Assembly: GCA_907165065.1 (NCBI GenBank)
Contig: OU015523.1
Span: 21,479,834-21,543,833, forward strand
DNA: 64,000 nucleotides
Origin: Caprimulgus europaeus
Taxonomy: Eukaryota > Chordata > Aves > Caprimulgiformes > Caprimulgidae
Direction: 5' to 3'
The notes below the pieces were generated by a model. That model was not told where the DNA came from. It made no database searches and was given only the letters and a program-made list of their open reading frames with translations. Of this stretch, positions 55,350-64,000 are shown piece by piece; within the stretch, counting starts at the first letter, position 1; every line of letters begins with the position of its first letter. The position numbers were made by a program, and so were the translations under genes.

Positions 55350-57884
55350 AAGGTTATATATCATGTAGCCGTATATTGTTTAATTATTATCCCCTCACTA
55401 GCTGTCTCTTAAGATGTTGCATACTTTGGGACAGCTTCTAGAGAAAGCTTCTGCTTCCTTAAATGTGTTGTGTTGCTATGAGATTATCTGCTCTTTCTTC
55501 AGATTTCCCTCCAGCTGAAATCTTTGCTCTATGAGGGTTTCTTCTTTTGTTGAGGTAGAGCTAAATAAATTCTATAAATCCAGGAAGGGCTTCAGCATGG
55601 TTCTTCAGCTTTGGCCCTTATGTTGGTGGTAGCCTTGGAAGCAAACACCTGCTGGTTCAAGTAAGCCCCAAGGCTGCAGGGTATCAGAAGCTGGGAGCAT
55701 ATAGCAGAGGAAAAATCACAGTGTGGTTGCCTCACTGTTTACCCTAAGCTTTGTTACTGGATAGCATCAGTGACAGAATACAGGTCTGGAAGGGCTCCTG
55801 GGCCTGCCCAGTACAGCCCTTTTTACGTTTCTGTTACCTTTCCTCCCTGCCTCATTCTGTGACATGGGCTTTGGTGGAGGGTCCTCCACTGCACTTTGGG
55901 ATCCATCCAGAAGGGTGAGGATGGGAAGCCACCTTGCACCTTCTGTGATCATTTTCTGCCCGTTTGTGCAAGAGCAGATGCAGCTGTTTTCTGTCTGTCA
56001 CCCTATTTGCTGACTCTATCATCAAGTGAAAAACATTCCCTGTAAGGTGCTTGGGTAGGGGAAGAATAGAAAGTACTTAAACTGAGAAACTTCCTTGGTC
56101 AGCTGTGCTTTGCAGTGCCTCTCAGTAGAAGGCATTTGTTGCCTTTCTCTGTTTAAACCAAGGCTGAAATTTAATTTGAATGTCCTCTAGCCATGCAATA
56201 CCCCTGTGAATAAGTCCTATAAAACAGCCTGGATCAGGCCTGTACGAATTGTAGACCTGTTAGGTCTGAATGAGCTTTAACTTCATTATGGTACTACAGA
56301 ATAATTAGCAGACAAACAAAATGCAATTTTGTCTCAAGAATGGCAGTTCTGGGGCTTTACCTCACCTATAGCTTTGCAAGGCTTTTAGTGTCCTGACAAG
56401 CAATCTGTCAGAGCAGGAATGTTGAGTGCATTCATTTTTTACTTCAGTTCTTTTCTTGCAGAAGCTCAAGTGACTTGGCTGAAACTCTGGTATTTATCAC
56501 AGACAAAATTAGGTCAGAATAGAGCACAGAGGTCCTAAACTAAAAAGAGATAAATTCATCCTTAGAAGAGAAAAAAAAAGTCTCAAGCTGCAAACTTGGG
56601 TTTAATTTGTCTCTTCCACGTAAAGTAAGACTTTTCCTAAGGGATTTCCTGGCCAAGCTAACAATGTCTTTGATATAAATGTACTATCACGTTCTATAGG
56701 AAAAATATTAAATATTTTTTTTTGAGCTATGTAACTTCAAGTAAATAAAGAACATTTTTTCCCTAAATCTAGAGAAAAGTTGCTAAGGAATAATCTGTTC
56801 TGGTTTGGTCGTATGGTTAGTCTCCATTTGTGCAAACTGCTGAGCATGTTTAGGTAGCAGCAAGAGTGGTGGGATTTACTTGTCATCATTATTTTTCAAG
56901 ACCCCAGTACTTGCCTTCTGGTTACTATCAGTCTGATGATACAGCTTATGTATAAAAACTGACTATATATATGACTGACTACTGGTGTGATATTTTATAA
57001 TGTGAAAAATTATAATTTTCTAATTGACATTTAAGGAAACAAATATTAGCATCTTTGCTATAGAACATATAACAGCATCTGCAGTTAAGGAATAGTCTAG
57101 ATAAGATTTGAATTTTTCACTAGGCCTAATTGAATACATACACGCAGAACTAGCACACTCTTAGGAAATAGCCTAATGAAGAAAATGCCTCTGGCTTGAC
57201 CTAAATATCTTTCAGAACACATTGGTATATTTGCCACTTGTTCTTCATCTCATGTAAATCTGATATTGCTCAGATTCTTTCTACAGGGATTCTTCTCTTC
57301 TGAAAGGTTTTGTAAGCAATTAATTCTCCTGTTGAATTCACTATCTAAAACTGTAACACTATTGCCTCTAACAATAAACTGGGAAGGTTTAGGTAGCTAC
57401 TCCAGATCTATCAGTTATTCTTGATGCAAATAAAAAGAATAATTATGGAAAACTTTCTCACAAATAGCTTACAGCTTTCTGCAAGAGGGGAATCATCTGG
57501 TTCACACTGAATAGCACTACATCTATCATTTAATATTCCAAATGAATCAAAGTCTTTTTCAGCAGAGGATGCAGGGAGTAATACTGGAAAGGGCAGGCAG
57601 GATACGGGAGATGGTTTCTGATGATTTTTCTAGTGGTAATACTCTGTTATGTTACATACTCTGTACTGGTCCTATTATTTACCTTTATGATGTGGCTGAA
57701 TTCCTTGAGGCTACTCACATATGTGATCTTCAGCACAGGTGTGTTTGCAGGCTTGGTGCCTTAGTCCACAGATTGTGTGATCTACAGTCTTCTAAGTAAG
57801 AACAAATAGGTACCTTGGTGCAAGCTTCTGCAAGTGGAAAGATAAGACAGAAGCTGTTCGGCTGGTTCCTGATGAGGAGAAAGG
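55350..57884. other. Intergenic, nothing recognised
   Basis: AT-rich DNA without repeats or exons that I can support. A 16-bp near-palindrome lies at 55874-55889. Confidence 0.6.
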
Positions 57885-58443
57885 ACTAGGGAAGTGATTG
57901 TCCCCATGTACTCAGCAGTGGTGAGGCTGCACCTTGAGTACTGTGTTCAGTTTTGGGCCCCTCACTACAAGAAAGACATTGAGGTGCTGGAGTGTGTCCA
58001 GAGAAGGGCAGTGAAGCTGGTGAAGGGTCTGGAGCACAAGTCTTGCAAAGAGTGGCTGAGGGAACTGGGGTTGTTTAGCCTGGAGAAAAGGAGGCTCAGG
58101 AGAGACCTTATTGATCTCTACGACTACCTGAAAGGAGGTTGTAGCATGGTAGGTGTCAGTCTCTTTTCCCAAGTAACAAGTTATAGGATGAGAGGAGATA
58201 GTCTCAAGTTGTGCCAGGGGAGGTTTAGATTGGATATTAGGAAAAATTTCTTCACTGAAAGGGTAGTCAAGCATTGGAACAGGCTGCCCAGGGAAGTGGT
58301 TGAGTCAGCAATGCCTGGAGGTATTGAAAAGGTTTGTAGGTGTGGTGCTTAGGGACATGGTTTGGATGTGGACTTGGCAATGTTAAGTTTACAGTTGGAC
58401 TCGATGGTCTTAAACGTCTTTTGCAACCAAAACAATTCTATAA
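57885..58443 (+). mobile_element. CR1 LINE 3' fragment
   Basis: The plus strand encodes the end of CR1 ORF2 ([55 protein letters not shown]). A 3'UTR follows with gttggactcgatggtctta and the tail caattctata. About 560 bp. It is of the same subfamily type as the 54895-55349 copy but in the opposite orientation, about 2.5 kb apart. Confidence 0.94.
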
Positions 58444-60911
58444 GGACTTGACAGAGCTCTGACCACTAGGCTGCGACTGTGACAGTGAACAACCAAGGTG
58501 ACCAGTGATCCCTAAAGTGTTTAAATGCAGCATGAAGTAAGTCAGCAAAACACACATGGTTCCAGGTGTTCTGTGGTTTGTGTCAAATCAAGGTTATGAA
58601 TAGAGTCCACGTAGTCTGACTGTAAAATGTCTGAATAGAAGCACCTCCAAAATTTGACATCTGCACCCTAATACTGAATCCTCATAGTTGAGGCTTCAGT
58701 CTAGCAGTGTTTAGAAACAAAAAGTCCTATTTTGAATACAAAATACATACTAGTTAAAAAAAAACAAAGTTAGATGAATGAAAATCTTGTTTTCCTTCCT
58801 TCAGGTCTGAATAAAACTTTGTGTGGGAGTGTACTGCATCTACACAAAGTGTATTTTACAAAACTAGTAGGTGTTTGTTTAAAAGCATCTCTTATAACCA
58901 AGTCATTTCTAATAATAGCTTAAACATTTGATACTTCTGATATTACAAATAATGTTTGTAATTATTTTTAACAAATTGTCAAATATTTATGTGAAAACAT
59001 TTACTGTATATGCAGCTGTATCTTGGGGGGTCAGATACTGGCTTTTTTAGCTAAATTATTTTAAGAATTATTATTCTAATTTAGCACATCCCATAATAAA
59101 ATCAGATTCTGAAAGGTAAGGACAGGCTTTTTATAAGGTTGGTAAATCAAAGTTATTTAATAATATCTGTTAAGATCCTACTGTTATTGCTGGAACATAT
59201 AATTAACCATCTTCTAAATAATTACTATATCTGCATATGGGAAGAATAAATTACTGAGGTAGAAAGAACAAAACCTTCTTAATGTTCTTGTAAATAACAT
59301 GGAAAATCTGAAGATTTGCCTGGGAGCCGATGTAAAAGAAAAATCTAGTTTAATGTGCTGACCTGATTCTGTTCCTCTTGGTAACCTTGCTATAAGGTTT
59401 TAAATCAGATGGAGTGTATTTGAGAATCTAATAGAAAGCAGTATGGATAATGAAGTGTTTTAAATGAAATGCAGAAAAATATTGGTAATTCTGAGTTTGG
59501 GGTTGGGTGTTTATTTTGTTATTTTTATTTTCTTTCAAATATGTCAGATTATTTTAGAGCATAAGTATATATACACCAAAGAATGTTTGTTTTGACATAT
59601 TGTCACTTAAATTTAAAAAAGAAAAACATGTATGTGTACTTCCAGGTATATACATGTGTGTACACACACATTAGGTTTCATTGAGATAAAAGATAATGAT
59701 TTTTCTTAAGAATAACAAACGACATTTTAACACAAACTTTAAGAGCTTAATTAAGTTTTTCAGCTATTACTACCCCAGATGGCTGCAGCTATTACTTTCC
59801 TCAGGTTTGATGAAAAAAAATGTATTGAAACACCTTTTCTGCACCTTAAGTGTCAGCCATATTGGGTGCCACAAGTTAAAAAACAAGATTGAGGAAATTA
59901 AGATGTATGTATCACTAAGCAGTAGTACATTTGCAAAGATGATGATAATGGGAATTACAGTAGCTCAGACTAACTGCTTTCTCTGATACCAAATGAACAC
60001 AGTGTTAGAGCATTTCTCTTTGAAATACTCCTGAAGCTACAGTTGCTCAGGGGCTTTAACAGGCAATCATTTGAGACAAGTCAAATGTGTCTTTTGAAGT
60101 GCCAAATTGTATTTTTTTTCAAACAGTATTCTCAAAATGGAGGATAAAGTTTCGTCTTTTACAAGAGAGCTTCAGTGCAATCCGCACTTGGAGAAATGTC
60201 ACTATGATTTGAGTATGAGTGAGGACTTTTGCTGTACTAAATGAAAGTGCAAGTCTTCAAAGTTCAGTATTTGCCTTGCAACAATTGCCAGCTTCTGATA
60301 TCTAGACTCCAAAGTGAGGTTGATCTTTGCTTTCAAAATTGCTAATTTTGTTTCAGAGGTTGGACTTGTCAGGGAGAAACCTAAACCTCCCTAGTTTTCA
60401 TTTTAACAGACTTCTAGGTAGGAATTGTCAGGATGTCTGCACAGCCTTTTGTTTGCTCCATGTCTGCCTTGTATTAATGGAGCTGACTGGGAGTTTTCTA
60501 GTGAAATAAATCTGTCTAATTCTGATAAGAAATCTTCCTGACTATGCTTTGGGTGGGTGGAAGAGAAGAGGAGGGGAAGGGAATAGGAGAGAAAGAAAAA
60601 GGTTCTACTGTGAAATAGCAAGTAACACAGGTGTGGAAGCTCCTACCAGGAAGCTGAGGTTGAGCCTGAGGTTGCTGTCTGTCCTGCACGACCAGAGGGT
60701 GTCCCCCAGCCACCAGCTGTCCAGGCAGGCTCTCTTGCTCTGTTTATACAAAGTGGAATAGCTCCAGCAGAGCTGGCCGTATATTCTCCAGAATAGCTGG
60801 TGGTCAAGTTACAGCTTTCACGTCTCAGAGACCAAGATTCAAACCCCCTTCCTGAACTGCCAAGAAGAATTCACTTTCAGAACAACTTGAACGCAAAGGT
60901 TTCTCTGCCAT
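58444..60911. other. Intergenic, one small ORF of note
   Basis: AT-rich DNA. The only item is a 35-codon ATG frame at 60137-60244, covered separately. Confidence 0.6.
60137..60244 (+). other. Small ORF, 35 codons, strong start context
   Basis: Starts at an ATG in favourable context (caaaATGg) a few bases after a T-rich acceptor-like sequence (ttttttttcaaacag). It encodes a charged, Cys-ending peptide (MEDKVSSFTRELQCNP…EDFCCTK). No homology is known to me and no clear downstream donor is present, so chance is a serious alternative. Confidence 0.15.
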
Positions 60912-61538
60912 TGTGATAGTTTAACTGAGCTGGCAGCCAAACAAGACAGCCACTTGTAGCACACCTCCCCCGCCCCCCAACTCCACACCCTCCCAGGGAA
61001 TTGGGGAGAGAATTGGAGGGGTAAAGGTCAGGAGACTTGTAGGTTGAGATAAGAACAATTTAATAATTAGAGTAAAATATAATTAAAATAGTAATAATAA
61101 TAGTAATAACAATGATAACAGATATATATATATATATATATATATGAGTGATGCAGAATACAATTGCTCACCACCCGCTGATAATGATCCCGGAGGAGAG
61201 AAAAGGAACCCCAAACCCGAAATCCCGGAAACGTGAGCCTGAGCAATTCCTGAGAGAATCCCCCCCTTTCCGGTCAGCCCCGGTTAACATACTAAACATG
61301 ACGCAACATGATATGGAATATCTTATTGGCACATCCAACTGTCAGTTCTGGGTTTTACTAACTACTACACTTTTCTTTCCCTCTGCCCACCTAGTCCTCT
61401 GCTTTTGCAAACTACCCAAGCACAGTGTCCATGTAGTTATCAACATTGTTCTCATAGAAATCCTCACTGAAACCAAAACACAGTGCTTTCTAGCTACTAA
61501 GAAGAAAATTAACCCTATCGTAGCAAAAAAACAGGACA
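60912..61538 (-). mobile_element. Solo ERV LTR (neoavian ERVL-type family)
   Basis: Read on the minus strand it begins TGTCCTGTTTTTTTGCTACG, then TAGGGTTAATTTTCTTCTTA and TAGCTAG. This is the hallmark 5' start of a very common bird LTR family. It continues through GTGAGCAATTG and CCTCCGGGATCATT and ends around TATCACA at 60912. The + strand strings gtaggttgagataagaacaa and gcaattgctcaccacccgct are equally diagnostic. There is no internal retroviral sequence. Flanking 5-bp sequences match only imperfectly, so target-site duplications are not clear. Confidence 0.85.
61122..61145. repeat. (AT)n microsatellite inside the LTR
   Basis: About twelve AT units at the place where related LTRs usually have AAT/ATA repeats, so it probably expanded after insertion. 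Confidence 0.9.
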
Positions 61539-64000
61539 GTAATGTAAAATACCAAGCAAATCAGACATGTGAGTCTGTATCTTGGATGGCCAGGAGGTGT
61601 ACCTTGAGAGCTACGGCATTCTGAAATGAATCTGGGTCTGTAACTGGAAATAAATGGCAAACTTTGAAAGCCTTCAATCTCCATTCTGATGTGATTTTTT
61701 AATTGTTGTGTAGATCTTGCTCTTACACAGGATTTTTCTATTAATTGTAGGACAGTCTGTAATAATGTGACCATATGGAGTTGCTGAGAGAGTCAAATGG
61801 GCACATGACCATATGTCGCTCCCTCACCTTCTACCACTTGCAGAATACTTGCCAAATGCCATGCATTGCTCAGATCACCTGCAAGGAGTGAATTAGGGTT
61901 GTGTAGCAAGTCAGGCTGTCTGTGAGATCCCAGCTTTGCTGTGGAAGGTATGTATGGAGGGAACTGCAAAAGGAGACAATGAGTTACAGACACATTAAAT
62001 GATATCCCAGATACAGCATGTTCAAAATACGCTCCTCTACAAAATAAATGTGGTCCCCATTAATTGAGCTACAGAATGGTTAGCTGAGGAAGATGTTACT
62101 GCCTGATAGTGGATTTTTCTGAACAGATTCTTATTTCAGTCTTTTTCATTCTCTTAATGAATGGGAACCTCTGTCCCGTCTGTTTAGAGACGTACATGCA
62201 GCTTCAGCCTTATTCTCTTGTCCTTCATCATTGTCTTCTTGTTTTATTCCCTCACTGTTCACCCCAGGTTTCTCATCAAACTGCTGCCACTTTCTCCTTG
62301 TGTCCCTGTCCATCCTTCCCATGCTGTTGGCTGTGAAGCAGTCGGAGAATCAGATTAAACAAGATTTTCCTGTGCTGTGCCTAGACGAGTGTTCAGGTAT
62401 GCTTCAGAAGGGGAGCCAGTGACTGAAACAAAATGAAATAAAATAGTTGCATTTTAAGTTGCAGAGAATTTCTAGACCAGCCAGACGTGCTTGCTTGCTA
62501 AGGTAGGCTCATTTGGAACAGTTATCTCTAAATACTGTTAGATGTCGAAATATACAAGTAGATGAAATCACGTCCCTCACACTTAGATGAGCATATCTTC
62601 CAAAGCACCTTGGAAAAAACTGATCTAATAAATACAGTTCTCGAGAATAAAGGAAACTGTGTTAACTACATGTGTAGTGTTTGTGACACCAGGACTGTAA
62701 CTGATCCCAGTATTATTAGTGTGGCCCTCTGGGGTTGTAACACAGCTCCGTGTAGTTGAGTGTTACACTTCTGACAACTGTCAGTACTGGATGCTTAAGG
62801 AAGAATGTGTAATGTATCAGCATAGTAATACTTCCCAAGAATATTTTCCTAACCTCCAGCAATTTGTAGTTCAGGAACTTTATGAACCAAAGGTAGTGAC
62901 TTTGCAGTGAAAAACTGAATAGCTACCCATTTAGTATTTGTAATGAGGGAGTGAATGCTGTAGCAAATGTTATATGAGCACATAAAGACTCATGTGTTCA
63001 GTCTGTATGTACAAGTGAGGGAGAAGGGGAATTAATTTCCCCATTTCCTGCCTTATGTGTGTTTTACTTAAGAACATATATACTATTTTTTTTTTTAATT
63101 TTTTTTTTTTTAGTTAAGTTCTGAAAACAGGGGAGAGTCCCGTAGTGAGGAGTGATTTGGTAGGGGAAATCAAATAGTGATATTTCAAATAACATTAAGC
63201 GCTGTTCTGAATGTTGTGAACAGTGTTTCTTATTCCCATTGCAACTCTAGTCTTTAAAGGTAAGCAAGTTCTTTTAAATGTTGTGGCTGTGTCTTTCATC
63301 TTATAGGTGAATTATTTTAGCATTACTAGGATATTTAATCCATCACGTAATTCTATAACATGAAAATGAGGATGGCTAATTATTTTTCTTTTATGTAATT
63401 TTGTTGTAGGTGCTGATACAATCTCTGGAGAATATTTTCAGGTAGTGTGAATAGCTGTTCCGTGTAAAACTTCCTCATGTTCTGTCTCTAAGAATCTTGT
63501 GGCAAATACATATATACTTTTAGTTCCTTACTGTTCAAACTTTATGTAAACATATTTGACCTAGAATTATTTTTGTTGGTTTTGTTATTGCAGAGATACA
63601 TTAAAAAGCAGTAAGTAAATATTAAGCTTGTTTTGGAGAGGAGGATTTAGAAAATACATGTAATTTAATTCCTAATGCAAATCTTTCTGTATATTGCAGT
63701 ACATGATCACTCTTGATATATGCCTTTAGACCCTGGTCCTGCAAATTCAAGCATATAGAACATTTGGAGAATCTGGTGCCTCTGGCTCTCAATAAACCCT
63801 GGAAATACAGCCTAGGAAGGTCTGTTCAGCTAGGGATGTCTGGAGATCTCTACAACTTAGCTTATCTGGAGTCTGGATCCTCTTTAGCAAGAAGGAGATT
63901 CATTCCAAGCCTCAATATGCTGACTATTTTTACATTAGTCTGTTGTCTAAAAAGTAGATGTAATACTGGAGTTGAAGTGAGGAACTATCTTATCTTTCCT
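61539..64000. other. Intergenic to right edge
   Basis: Contains a T-rich block (about 63087-63112) and a weak candidate exon at 62268-62396 (see findings). No gene recognised. Confidence 0.55.

Noticed and set aside
39626-64000. miR-99a, let-7c or miR-125b-2 precursors
   Set aside because: I looked for the mature sequences of these miRNAs by eye and found none; the cluster should lie further right, beyond the window.
1-64000. CRISPR arrays, operons, tRNA or rRNA genes
   Set aside because: The window is vertebrate chromosomal DNA. No regularly spaced repeats, tRNA cloverleaf boxes or rRNA segments were noticed.

Overview
The window is a piece of a bird genome. It is intron-rich and AT-rich, and its exons use GT/AG boundaries. 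It carries three recognisable CR1 LINE copies plus one short CR1 relic, and two endogenous retrovirus LTRs of families I associate with Neoaves rather than galliforms. No species name can be read from the sequence; 'neoavian bird' is an inference from the repeats.

Positions 431-39193 (+ strand) hold the 3' two thirds of USP25, the ubiquitin-specific protease 25 gene. Twenty coding exons can be placed with consistent reading phases throughout (903 codons plus stop when all are joined). They begin inside the USP catalytic domain, after the catalytic-Cys exon, which lies off the left edge. They run through the catalytic His box (exon at 15838-16066) and the helical C-terminal region to the conserved RTPADGR tail and a stop at 39191-39193. 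The 3'UTR has a canonical AATAAA at 39596. Two cassette exons (21923-22036, 38 codons; 23879-23974, 32 codons) match the muscle-isoform exons known as 19a and 19b in human. Introns contain an antisense ERV LTR (6480-7580), a near-perfect 51-bp inverted repeat (2571-2621 / 2811-2861), a 2.7-kb damaged CR1 (25668-28394) and a possible intronic terminal exon with its own poly(A) signal (21518-21680).

From about 39.6 kb to the right edge there is no recognisable protein-coding gene. The main landmark is a strong CpG island at about 47.1-47.6 kb, evidently a promoter. From synteny (USP25 is followed in mammals, on the same strand, by the lncRNA host gene of miR-99a/let-7c/miR-125b-2) I suggest it is the avian MIR99AHG promoter; the miRNAs themselves are not in the window. 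A well-spliced but non-open candidate exon at 54482-54622 (+) is compatible with that. On the minus strand, 45817-46273 is a coding-like open frame behind a strong acceptor. It is phase-compatible with a donor at the edge of the CpG island, and I could not identify it. The rest is ordinary intergenic DNA with CR1 fragments (54895-55349, minus; 57885-58443, plus), a solo LTR (60912-61538) and simple repeats.
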